DNA from: an uncultured bacterium
Lineage (GTDB): Bacteria; Patescibacteriota; Minisyncoccia; Phycocordibacterales; PALSA-1337
Direction: 5' to 3'
Assembly: GCA_903837075.1 (NCBI GenBank)
Contig: CAILTI010000029.1
Location: forward strand, 1 to 39,225
DNA: 39,225 nucleotides
The notes under the pieces were generated by a model. That model saw only the letters and a list, made by a program, of their open reading frames with translations. It was not told where the DNA came from and did no database searches. Below are positions 6,612 through 15,633 of this stretch, in pieces. A program made the position numbers and the translations under genes. The first letter of the stretch is position 1. Every line of letters begins with the position of its first letter.

Positions 6612-8453
6612 GTGTCATATATCGTCCGACAGCCATTATCAGAAAAGGAACGAGCGAAACTCGGGGCTTTTTCGCCGTTGTTGGCGCACCTCTTGTTTCA
6701 TCGTGGAATAGTTGGAGGGGAAGAGGCGGAGCGGTTCATCTCGCCAAATTATGAGAATGGTACACATGATCCATTCCTATTGAAAGATGCGGAAAAAGCA
6801 GCGATCAGGGTGATCAGTGCCATAGATAAAGGTGAAAGGATCGCTATATATTCTGATTATGATGCGGACGGTATCCCTGGTGCGGCTATTTTCAATGATT
6901 TCTTCCAGAGAATTGGTTACAAGAATTATTCGGTTTACATTCCTCATAGGCACGATGAAGGTTTCGGAGTGAATGCTGAGGCAGTGGAATTGTTGGCTAG
7001 CGAAGGGGTTAAACTCATGATCACTATAGACTGCGGGATCACAGATGTTGAGCCGATCAAGTTGGCTAGAGAAAAGGGGATCGATGTCATCATCACTGAC
7101 CACCATGAAGCGCCGGTACAGCTGCCAGAAGCCTACGCGATCATCGATCACAAGCAGGTAGGTTGCATGTATCCAGACAAGAATCTATGCGGCTCCGGTG
7201 TGGCATACAAGCTGATCCAGGCGATCTTGAAGAAAGATAGATTTGGTCTCAAGGATGGAATGGAAAAATGGTTGCTCGATCTGGTCGGCATCGCTACGAT
7301 GTCAGATATGGTGCCGCTCATGGGGGAGAATCGTATCTTTGCTCACTACGGTTTGGCTGTTCTACGCAAAAGTCCGAGAAAAGGCATCATGCAGTTGCTG
7401 CGCAAGCTCGGTATCAACCAGCGCCACCTCACCGAAGATGACATTGCTTTTATGATAACGCCGCGTATCAATGCCGCTTCCAGGATGGGGGTGCCCATGG
7501 ATGCATTCAAGTTATTGGCGGCAGATAATGATGATGATGCTTATACGGCGGCCAATCATCTGGATAAGATCAATAACGAGAGGAAGGGGGTGGTCGCTTC
7601 TCTCGTTAAGGAGGTAAAAAAGATATTGCATACGAGATACGCGGAAAATATCCAATATCCCATGCCAGCTGTCATAGTCATGGGCAACCCTGACTGGAGG
7701 CCATCATTGTTGGGTTTGGTGGCGAACTCTGTAGCCGAAGAGTATAGTCGACCAGTTTTCCTCTGGGGCCGCGATGGTGATAATATCATCAAGGGATCGT
7801 GTAGATCTGGAGGCAAGACCGATCTCGTCGCACTCATGCGTGCTGTGCCCGTGGGATCTCTGGGACATTTTGGTGGTCACAAGCAGGCGGGGGGATTTGA
7901 AGTGCATAATGACGCTATTCATTTTCTAGAAAAGCATCTGAATGATGCTCATAAGGCTGTTACAAATTTATCGGCTCACCCTTTTGGGGAGAGTAGTTCC
8001 TCTCCTCCTGCCTGCCGGCAGGCACGGCAAACCTCGCAAGGGGGAATCGTAGAGAAATTCTCTCCCCAAGCGGGTGAAATGAATGTTGCAGCTATTAATG
8101 AAGACATGGTCGACATGGAATTGACATTAGACGAAGTCAGTTATGCATTTCATGATGATCTGAACAAATTGGCACCATTCGGGATGGCCAATCCCAAACC
8201 GATATTTTTATTTAAAAAAGTGTCACCAAGTTCGGTGAGAACATTTGGTAAGACCAACAATCACGTGGAGCTGGTCTTCAAAAAGTCGAATGGAGTGAAA
8301 ATTCCAGCGATCTCATTCTTCGGTGCTGAAAACGAATGGGCCAAGACCGTGCAGGTCGGAAAACCCATCGACCTCGTAGCATCAGTGGAAAAGTCCTTGT
8401 TCAGAGGAAGGGAAGAGCTAAGATTGAGAATTATTGATACAATACAATTATGA
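6612..8453 (+). CDS. recJ: Single-stranded-DNA-specific exonuclease RecJ
   Basis: IYSDYDADGIPG, ITIDCGITD, DHHE motifs (DHH family). GTG at 6612 favoured because TATAAT at 6600-6605 lies just upstream; the track start at 6582 would precede the -10. Confidence 0.92.
   Translation: MSYIVRQPLSEKERAKLGAFSPLLAHLLFHRGIVGGEEAERFISPNYENGTHDPFLLKDAEKAAIRVISAIDKGERIAIYSDYDADGIPGAAIFNDFFQRIGYKNYSVYIPHRHDEGFGVNAEAVELLASEGVKLMITIDCGITDVEPIKLAREKGIDVIITDHHEAPVQLPEAYAIIDHKQVGCMYPDKNLCGSGVAYKLIQAILKKDRFGLKDGMEKWLLDLVGIATMSDMVPLMGENRIFAHYGLAVLRKSPRKGIMQLLRKLGINQRHLTEDDIAFMITPRINAASRMGVPMDAFKLLAADNDDDAYTAANHLDKINNERKGVVASLVKEVKKILHTRYAENIQYPMPAVIVMGNPDWRPSLLGLVANSVAEEYSRPVFLWGRDGDNIIKGSCRSGGKTDLVALMRAVPVGSLGHFGGHKQAGGFEVHNDAIHFLEKHLNDAHKAVTNLSAHPFGESSSSPPACRQARQTSQGGIVEKFSPQAGEMNVAAINEDMVDMELTLDEVSYAFHDDLNKLAPFGMANPKPIFLFKKVSPSSVRTFGKTNNHVELVFKKSNGVKIPAISFFGAENEWAKTVQVGKPIDLVASVEKSLFRGREELRLRIIDTIQL
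7977..8076 (+). repeat. In-frame palindromic element inside recJ
   Basis: CACCCTTTTGGGGAGAG...CTCTCCCCAAGCGGGTG imperfect terminal inverted repeats, with inner palindrome TGCCTGCCGGCAGGCA. Related to 25469-25546. Confidence 0.75.
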
Positions 8454-9190
8454 AAAACATTCACACAACGATCTTTACTGACGGGTCTTCACGTGGCAAT
8501 CCAGGTCCGGGAGGATGGGCCAGCGTTATCATTGAAGATTCGAAGATCGATAGCCAAAATGCAGAGGTAATAGTTACGGAGTTGGGTGGACACGAAGCGA
8601 TGACGACGAATAACAGGATGGAACTATCGGCGGCATTGCACGGGATCTCGCACCTACCTGATGGTGCTCAGGCGAAAGTATTGACTGATTCGTCTTATGT
8701 GATCAATGGGATTACAAAATGGATAAATGGCTGGAAGAGAAATGGCCGGAAAACCAAGACGAAAGATGACGTGATGAATCGAGATTTGTGGGAGAAGATC
8801 GATGAGGCGATAGTTGGCAAGAAAATCGAGTGGAAATATGTCGGAGGCCATGTTGGCATCATCGGTAATGAGAGGTGTGACCATATCGCTACGGATCTCG
8901 CGGATGGTAACAAGATAGATCTGTACCATGGACCACTCAGCGGATATGATCTGCCGAATATTCTGGATATTTCATATGATGAAGTCAAAGCGAAATCGAA
9001 GAAATCATCTTCGTCGCATTCACGAGCAGTGGCGTATTCGTACGTCAGTTCTGTCGGAGGAGTGATCGAAACTCACAGGGTGTGGACGGACTGTGAGAAG
9101 AGGGTAAAAGGTATGAAAGGGGCGAAATACAAAAAATCAACCAGTGTCGGAGATGAGGCCAAAATAATATCTGAATTTGAGGCGATCTAG
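8450..9190 (+). CDS. rnhA: Ribonuclease HI with C-terminal viroplasmin/HBD-like domain
   Basis: TIFTDGSSRGNPGPGGWA, NNRMELSA, TDSSYV and GHVGIIGNERCD motifs. C-terminus AYSYVSSVGG...VWTDCEKRVKGMKGAKYKK resembles RNase H hybrid-binding/viroplasmin domains. Confidence 0.88.
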   Translation: MKNIHTTIFTDGSSRGNPGPGGWASVIIEDSKIDSQNAEVIVTELGGHEAMTTNNRMELSAALHGISHLPDGAQAKVLTDSSYVINGITKWINGWKRNGRKTKTKDDVMNRDLWEKIDEAIVGKKIEWKYVGGHVGIIGNERCDHIATDLADGNKIDLYHGPLSGYDLPNILDISYDEVKAKSKKSSSSHSRAVAYSYVSSVGGVIETHRVWTDCEKRVKGMKGAKYKKSTSVGDEAKIISEFEAI

Positions 9191-9239
9191 TAGTGTTCAC
9201 TGATCGGAAATAGCAGATCCCGGTCTTCGAGGTTTGATA

Positions 9240-9265
9240 CAACGGCCATACTAGGCCGTTGTTTT
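9240..9265 (+). terminator. Intrinsic terminator downstream of rnhA
   Basis: CAACGGCC-ATACTA-GGCCGTTG-TTTT. Confidence 0.7.
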
Positions 9266-9365
9266 CGACGAGGGTAGGCCGCGATTCTTTATATCTTCTT
9301 TATCATTTCTTCATTGTTTCTTCACCGGATCTTTATCGGACTTTTGATATGTTAAGTGAACATAT

Positions 9366-10832
9366 ATGAAGAAAGGTACATACATATTTTGGAGCATATT
9401 TGTTGCCGCGGCCATTTTTCGTGTCTACCAATCTCTATATGTTATACCTCCATCGATAGGTCCCTGCGTCAAACAGGTAGTTTCCGGTAATGGCACAGTG
9501 ACGGATGAGCCGGAGATCAAGGACACGGGTCAGGTATTGGTTGTCTCGGTCAGTGCATTGTCTGTGACGAGTTCATCTCGTCAGTGTGGAACTGATTTCC
9601 TGATCAGAATGAAAACCAAAAGCTATCCGAGATTTCAATATGGTGACGGGGTTTTCTTCAAGGGGAAATTGCTGAAACCGATGAATTTCGTGAATGGTGA
9701 CGACCCTGGTCGGTCTTTTGATTACGAAGGATATTTGGCAAAGAGTGATATTTTCTATGAAATGAAAAGTGCGGAGGTGCACATATTCGCCGAGCGCACT
9801 GGTCCGAATACGAGCGAGTCATTCCTGGCCACTCTAGCTCATGATATTAACGGGTTGTTGTATTCACTGAAAAGGCATTTTGTGGCAGTTTTAGAGAAAA
9901 CTCTCGGTGAACCACATGCGGCACTGGCGTCAGGACTGGTCGTGGGAGAAAAGTCTGCGTTAGGAGCCGATCTTCTAGCGGATTTTAGAACTGTCGGACT
10001 CATACACATCGTCGTTCTGTCTGGTTACAACATCACGATCGTCGGTGATGCGATGCGTAGATTGCTCATATTTCTACCCCGCATCTGGGGCATATCGATA
10101 GGGGGGATCGGTATCGCGCTGTTCGGTATGCTCGTTGGTGGTGGAGCGACTGTCGTTCGATCATGCTTCATGGCTGGGGTGGCATTGTCTGCAGACATCA
10201 TCCGTCGTGACTATGATGTCACTCGAGCTCTCATCTTTGCGGGACTCATCATGCTCATACAGAGTCCGATGATCTTGTTACATGACCCGTCATTCCAGTT
10301 GTCATTCTTGGCGACTTTGGGGCTCATATTGCTGGCGTCGCCTATCGAGGAGAGATTGACTTTCATTCCTGACAAGTTCGGTGCACGAGGGATCGTCGCG
10401 GCGACGGTAGCCACACAGATATTCGTCTCGCCTTACATACTATATATGATGGGCAATCTCTCTATCGTTGGGATGATAGTAAACATATTGGTTCTTCCAT
10501 TCATCCCGATAACGATGTTGTCGGTATTTTTGACGGGCGCGATCGGGCTGTTCTCTATGCCCATCGCACAGCTTTTCGCCTGGGTGACGCACCTGCTCCT
10601 GTCTTATGAGCTATTCATGGTGCAAACCTTCGCCAAACTACCATTCGCGGCTGTTCATCTGCCCGCATTTTCGAAATGGTGGGTGGTGGGATTCTATGTG
10701 ATATTTTTCGTGGTCTATTTTAGGCGGAATCCGAATATTATTCAGATTATGCGAGGCATCTATGGATATGCGAGTTCAGTGGTCACTCATGTAACATTTA
10801 GAAAATTTCAAAAACTTCCAAAAGAACTTTGA
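9366..10832 (+). CDS. comEC: ComEC/Rec2-family competence membrane protein (no MBL domain)
   Basis: GLVVGEKSAL...FRTVGLIHIVVLSGYNITIV; multiple TM segments. Confidence 0.9.
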   Translation: MKKGTYIFWSIFVAAAIFRVYQSLYVIPPSIGPCVKQVVSGNGTVTDEPEIKDTGQVLVVSVSALSVTSSSRQCGTDFLIRMKTKSYPRFQYGDGVFFKGKLLKPMNFVNGDDPGRSFDYEGYLAKSDIFYEMKSAEVHIFAERTGPNTSESFLATLAHDINGLLYSLKRHFVAVLEKTLGEPHAALASGLVVGEKSALGADLLADFRTVGLIHIVVLSGYNITIVGDAMRRLLIFLPRIWGISIGGIGIALFGMLVGGGATVVRSCFMAGVALSADIIRRDYDVTRALIFAGLIMLIQSPMILLHDPSFQLSFLATLGLILLASPIEERLTFIPDKFGARGIVAATVATQIFVSPYILYMMGNLSIVGMIVNILVLPFIPITMLSVFLTGAIGLFSMPIAQLFAWVTHLLLSYELFMVQTFAKLPFAAVHLPAFSKWWVVGFYVIFFVVYFRRNPNIIQIMRGIYGYASSVVTHVTFRKFQKLPKEL

Positions 10833-10945
10833 GATTCTCTGGAGGACGGGCGGCTCACGTTAGTGAGTCGATCCCTCCATACTGCGTATTCGCTTTTGGC
10901 GAACGCTGGCGGCCGACCCGAATTTTCCGCTCTTAGAGAATCTCA
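10830..10945. repeat. Cloverleaf-like palindromic element
   Basis: TGAGATTCTCT (10830-10840) / AGAGAATCTCA (10935-10945) closing stem enclosing CTCAC-GTTA-GTGAG and TTCGC-TTTTG-GCGAA hairpins. Confidence 0.55.
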
Positions 10946-11003
10946 AAATGCTCAAGGTACTTCATTTCCGATCAGTCGTATACTATTCGAAAATACTCGA
11001 AGG

Positions 11004-11594
11004 TCAAGGTTTCAATAAGTTTTTTTCTACAACATTCCAATTCAGGTTCGTGAAAAAGTCATCGATATAAGTTTTCTTTCCTGATGGTTGGTAATCATAG
11101 ACAAATGAGTGTTCCCACATGTCGAGTCCGAGTATGAGGGTGCAGTCTTGGAGTTGGCCGAGATGCTGTTCGTCTACCCAGGTATTCAATAGGCGACCAT
11201 CTTTGCGGTCATAGTAGAGCATGGCCCAGCCGATGCCGCGTGTTAGAGCTAGGGCTTTGAATTCATCCAGCCATGCGTCGAACGACCCCCAGGTTTCGGT
11301 GATCGATGTTTTGAGGGCACTATTTTCTGCCAATTGCGCCGGACCACCTTCGAGTGTGGCGAAATATACTTCATGATTGCGCATGCCGTTGTATTCAAAT
11401 CCGAAACGACGACTGATCTCGCTGATAGCATAAGCATTGTTGCCGGCATCCTTTCTGAGTTCTGCGATCTTTTCCACGATGAAGTTGGTATTTTTCACAT
11501 AACCGGCATATAACTTTAGATGCTCCTCGATATTCTTTGCTGAGATTCCTCGGAGTGCGGGAATTTTGAATGATTTTGTTTCAAATGGTTTCAT
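11004..11594 (-). CDS. sod: Fe/Mn-family superoxide dismutase
   Basis: MKPFETKSFKIPALRGIS...EEHLKLYAGYVKNTN, RNHEVYF, DMWEHSFVYDY motifs; start at the internal ATG. Confidence 0.88.
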   Translation of the reverse strand: MKPFETKSFKIPALRGISAKNIEEHLKLYAGYVKNTNFIVEKIAELRKDAGNNAYAISEISRRFGFEYNGMRNHEVYFATLEGGPAQLAENSALKTSITETWGSFDAWLDEFKALALTRGIGWAMLYYDRKDGRLLNTWVDEQHLGQLQDCTLILGLDMWEHSFVYDYQPSGKKTYIDDFFTNLNWNVVEKNLLKP

Positions 11595-11799
11595 AATCGT
11601 TGATTTTTTATATCTGATAAATGGTTCCAACTGCGACCCAGACGCGGTGAGCGTGTATCTAGTATACGTCAACAACACGAATATAGGTGAGGATGATCAG
11701 GATATGTAGCAGTGAAGCCGTGTATGGAGACAAGGGTAGGCCTCGTTTCTGCATTGTTTCTTTATCAGATCTTGATCTGGCTTTTGGTAGTATTCGTAT

Positions 11800-12636
11800 A
11801 TGAAAAGAAAAAGACCATTAACATTCATAGTAGCCATCATTGCCATCACGGTATTGTTCGTAGGGATCAGTGGCTATGTCTGGAAAGAAGGACATCGGCC
11901 AAAAGTATTGGAGATATACATATTCGCCTTGAAGAATGGTCGGTCGATGTTCGTACGTACTCCAGATGACGTGAGAATTCTCATCGACGGTGGTGGAAAT
12001 TCAGATATTGTTCGTGAGATCACAAAGATTTTGCCGTTCTATTCACGACGAGTAGATACCATTTTCGCTACGAACACTGACGGCAAGAATGTAGCAGGAA
12101 TCATCGATGTTGTCAGTCGTTATAAGGTTGTGAATGCATATATGCCTGCTATTTCCACTCAATCTCTCGGACTCGCTAGTTCCACTGACGATATATATGA
12201 GACTTTGATAGAGAAACTGCACATTTCGAACGTGCCGGTCTACAGATTATCAGCCAATGATTCTGTCGATCTCGGGCTCGGTGTGCGGATGAACATACTA
12301 TTTCCGATCTCTATGGAGCAGGCATCCAGCACCAAGTTCAAGTATTCGAAGGCCAGCGCACCAGAACTACTATTCAATATCGAGTATGGTAGGACATTCG
12401 TGAGTTTCCTCGGCAATGCTAGTGTAAAAATCCAAAAATATATATCTGCACACTTGGCAACTTCGACTGATCAGCAGGGAAATGTCCTCATCGTTTCTCA
12501 TGGTGCAGAACCTACAAAGATGTCGCCGGCTCTCCTTCAGAAATTGAAACCAGCAGACTCGATCTATAAAGAAAAAAAGACCATTCATCTGGTCTCTGAC
12601 GGGGTATCTGTGACGCTCACAGGGGAAGTGGACTAA
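11800..12636 (+). CDS. ComEC C-terminal MBL-like protein, metal-binding motif degenerate
   Basis: N-terminal TM helix, then RTPDDVRILIDGGGNSDIVREITKILPFYSRRVDTIFATNTDGKNVAGIIDVV. Same layout as ComEC MBL domains, but the HxHxDH position reads NTDGKN. Confidence 0.75.
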   Translation: MKRKRPLTFIVAIIAITVLFVGISGYVWKEGHRPKVLEIYIFALKNGRSMFVRTPDDVRILIDGGGNSDIVREITKILPFYSRRVDTIFATNTDGKNVAGIIDVVSRYKVVNAYMPAISTQSLGLASSTDDIYETLIEKLHISNVPVYRLSANDSVDLGLGVRMNILFPISMEQASSTKFKYSKASAPELLFNIEYGRTFVSFLGNASVKIQKYISAHLATSTDQQGNVLIVSHGAEPTKMSPALLQKLKPADSIYKEKKTIHLVSDGVSVTLTGEVD

Positions 12637-12875
12637 ATGAGGCCGGCCTTTTTGAGGGTGGCATAGGCGCCGTTCTTCTCGATGGTGCGGAGGCCGCGTG
12701 TGGATACTTTGATAACGACAGACTTCTTGAGTTCTGGAACGTAGACGCGCTTCTTCTGCATGTTTGGGTACTTTCGGATAGCTCCGCAAGGGTTGTATTG
12801 GGTAGCACGAGTCCTGTTGGAGTATCTACCTCCGACGACTGATGTTTTCTTTGTTATTGCGCATATTTTGGCCAT
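12633..12875 (-). CDS. rpmB: Ribosomal protein bL28
   Basis: MAKICAITKKTSVVGGRYSNRTRATQYNP...RGLRTIEKNG. Confidence 0.95.
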   Translation of the reverse strand: MAKICAITKKTSVVGGRYSNRTRATQYNPCGAIRKYPNMQKKRVYVPELKKSVVIKVSTRGLRTIEKNGAYATLKKAGLI

Positions 12876-12957
12876 ATGGGTGTTGTGGTGGTATGCTATC
12901 ATAGACAAATGGAAAAGGCAAAATGGAAAGTGGAAAATGACAACTTAAATTAACGCA

Positions 12958-13569
12958 ATGCTAACCGTCCTATTCATCATTATCCTCATATTCTCGGTTA
13001 TCGTCCATGAAGTTTCACATGGATATATGGCTGATCTCCTGGGTGATCCTACAGCCAGACTGCAAGGTAGACTGACGTTAAATCCATTGAAGCATATCGA
13101 CCCTGTCGGTTCTATCATAGTACCGATCATCACATCATTTGCCGGTTTTACCTTTGGTTGGGCAAAACCGGTGGTTTACAATCCATACAACCTGAAGGAT
13201 AGACGGAAAGGGGAGTTCTTGATCGCCGCGGCAGGACCGCTGTCCAATCTATCTCTAGCTATCATTTTTGGGCTGTTGATACGTTATCTAGTTAGCGGAG
13301 CTGGCGTCGTTACTCCGTTTGCAGAGTTTGCTTCATATATAGTGATCATAAATATCGTTTTGGCTGTATTCAATCTAGTCCCTGTACCACCATTAGATGG
13401 ATCGAAATTATTCCTAGCGTTCCTGCCAGATCAATATGGCCAGATACGGATGATCATGGAAAGATATGGACCGATCCTCGTTCTTATCGTTATTCTCTTT
13501 GTTTGGCAGGTTATCTCACCGATAGTGCCGTATTTGTTCCAGTTGATTACAGGAATAAGTATGGGGTAG
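12958..13569 (+). CDS. Site-2 protease family (M50) membrane protease
   Basis: VIVHEVSHGYMADLLGD (HExxH) and NLVPVPPLDGSK. Confidence 0.93.
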   Translation: MLTVLFIIILIFSVIVHEVSHGYMADLLGDPTARLQGRLTLNPLKHIDPVGSIIVPIITSFAGFTFGWAKPVVYNPYNLKDRRKGEFLIAAAGPLSNLSLAIIFGLLIRYLVSGAGVVTPFAEFASYIVIINIVLAVFNLVPVPPLDGSKLFLAFLPDQYGQIRMIMERYGPILVLIVILFVWQVISPIVPYLFQLITGISMG

Positions 13570-13851
13570 GGATGTAGAAGGAATAGATTTGTTGGATTAT
13601 GGCGGAATTTATCATTCCGTGTTATGGTGTAACCAATGTCCTAGTCGTATTGGGACACGTTCATTATCAAGGTAAACCGTGAGTAATCGTCTAGGCAGGG
13701 CCACATATGGTCCACTCAAGCCAAAAGCGGTGAAAAATTCAAGGGTTACCACAGAGTTCATAAAGTCTTTTAAGTCTGTAAAGTCCATAAAGTGGGCACA
13801 AAGACTGCGATTGGCTTTATAGACTTTCTAACTTTAGGTACTATATTATCC

Positions 13852-14271
13852 ATGCCTACAATTAACCAGCTTACAAAGAGCAACCGTGCTCGTTTCAAGA
13901 AGAAGTCCAAGTCTATAGCATTGACTCGTACTTTCAACTCGATCCAGAATCGTCCGAGTTTCTTCCCAGCACCATTCAAACGCGGTGTTTGCGTGAAGGT
14001 CACAACAAAGACACCAAAGAAGCCGAACTCAGCTATCCGCAAGATCGCTCGTGTACGTCTCACGAACGGTGTCGAAGTTACAGCATATATCCCAGGTGAG
14101 GGTCACAATCTGCAGGAACACTCAGTCGTATTGCTTCGTGGTGGTCGTGTAAAAGATGTAGGTCTCCGTTATTCAGTCGTTCGTGGTGTCCTAGATGCAG
14201 CAGGAGTAGAGAAGCGTAGAAAAGGTCGCAGTCAATATGGTAATAAACGCCCAAAGGCAGTTAAAGTATAA
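13852..14271 (+). CDS. rpsL: Ribosomal protein uS12
   Basis: [12 protein letters not shown]...[23 protein letters not shown]...[13 protein letters not shown]. Confidence 0.98.
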   Translation: MPTINQLTKSNRARFKKKSKSIALTRTFNSIQNRPSFFPAPFKRGVCVKVTTKTPKKPNSAIRKIARVRLTNGVEVTAYIPGEGHNLQEHSVVLLRGGRVKDVGLRYSVVRGVLDAAGVEKRRKGRSQYGNKRPKAVKV

Positions 14272-14277
14272 ACTAAC

Positions 14278-14748
14278 ATGAGAAGAAAACTAAACATAAA
14301 AAGAGATCTTAGGCCTGACATCAATTATAATTCATTGAAATTGGGCAAATTTATCAATTATATTATGGAATCTGGCAAAAAGAATGTTGCTCGTTCTATA
14401 GTTGCAGATTGTATGACCCTTATAAAAGAGAAGGCTAAGGTAGAGAACCCACTCGAAGTCTTCGAATTGGCGTTGAAGAATACTACACCAGCTATGGAAG
14501 TACGATCACGTCGTGTTGGTGGAGCGAATTATCAGGTTCCTCGCGAAGTTCGTCCTGAACGAAAACAATCATTATCTATGAAGTGGATTATAGAAGCAGC
14601 GCGAAGTAAGAAAGGCAAACCTATTCATGAGAAATTAGCAGATGAGATCATTGCTGCTTCAAAGAATGAAGGCGAAGCTGTGAAGAAACGTGAGAATGTC
14701 CACAAGATGGCAGAAGCTAACAAAGCTTTCGCTCACTTTGCTTGGTAA
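14278..14748 (+). CDS. rpsG: Ribosomal protein uS7
   Basis: MRRKLNIKRDLRPD...VGGANYQVPREVRPERK. Confidence 0.97.
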   Translation: MRRKLNIKRDLRPDINYNSLKLGKFINYIMESGKKNVARSIVADCMTLIKEKAKVENPLEVFELALKNTTPAMEVRSRRVGGANYQVPREVRPERKQSLSMKWIIEAARSKKGKPIHEKLADEIIAASKNEGEAVKKRENVHKMAEANKAFAHFAW

Positions 14749-14869
14749 GTTTGCTCTGTAAAATTATCCCTAACGAAGTCGGGGGGTAATTTAAAGAAAA
14801 ATCCATTCGAGAATACAAGAAATGTCTAGTCAATATTGACTGGGCATTTTTTGGGAGTAAAATAGTGGT

Positions 14870-15106
14870 ATGACAACGAAAAATCAGTTTACAGCTATAT
14901 ATAAAAAGACCAAGGATTGGTTTATTGCATGGATTGAGGAAATCCCTGGTGTAAATACGCAAGGTAAAACTCTCAAGGAAGCCCGTGAAAATCTACAGGA
15001 AGCCCTTTTAATGGTTCTGGAATCAAATCGTGCTTCTTCGCGCACTCAGGTTAGAAAGAACCAAAAGGCTCGTAAAGAACTGATGGAGGTGACTCTTCCA
15101 GCGTAA
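14870..15106 (+). CDS. hicB: HicB-like antitoxin
   Basis: YKKTKDWFIAWIEEIPGVNTQGKTLKEARENLQEAL, adjacent to HicA. Confidence 0.88.
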   Translation: MTTKNQFTAIYKKTKDWFIAWIEEIPGVNTQGKTLKEARENLQEALLMVLESNRASSRTQVRKNQKARKELMEVTLPA

Positions 15107-15110
15107 AATC

Positions 15111-15299
15111 ATGCGTCGTAGCGATCTTGTCCGCCACATTGAGCGGTATCATTGTAGATTAGTTCGTGAAGGAGCTCGGCATTCAATATTTCGTAATACT
15201 ATTTCCGGTAGAACGTCTACAGTGCCAAGACATACCGAGATTGATGATTTTTTAGCAAAGAAGATATGTAAGGATCTCGGTATCCCGAAGAAGTCATAG
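15111..15299 (+). CDS. hicA: HicA-like toxin
   Basis: LVRHIERYHCRLVREGARHSIFRNTISGRTSTVPRHTEIDDFLAKKICKDLGI. Confidence 0.9.
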   Translation: MRRSDLVRHIERYHCRLVREGARHSIFRNTISGRTSTVPRHTEIDDFLAKKICKDLGIPKKS

Positions 15300-15325
15300 T
15301 TTATTAGTCTAATCAATAAATTATC

Positions 15326-15583
15326 ATGCAAACGCAAACAATCCAAGGACCGATGCACGGTTTAATCCATAAATGGAAAGCCCTCCGCCGCTGTCGCAAA
15401 TGTGATCATTTGATGTTTGTTGTATTTTCAAGCGACGGCACGTATTTTGGAGCACATTACTCTAGTATCTGTACTCAATTTCCAGAGAATGAATCGTGTT
15501 GGACTTGTAATGAATGTTTTGGAGACAAGAAAGAGGCAGATAAGCCGGCCAAGAAGAAAGGGAGGATGGGGTTTAGGATTTGA
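15326..15583 (+). CDS. Hypothetical small Zn-ribbon-like protein
   Basis: 85 aa with paired CRKC and CWTC cysteines. Confidence 0.6.
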   Translation: MQTQTIQGPMHGLIHKWKALRRCRKCDHLMFVVFSSDGTYFGAHYSSICTQFPENESCWTCNECFGDKKEADKPAKKKGRMGFRI

Positions 15584-15633
15584 CGTATGACGCTATTGTA
15601 CAAGTTGAAACTTCTTGTTAAACTTTCTTCATT

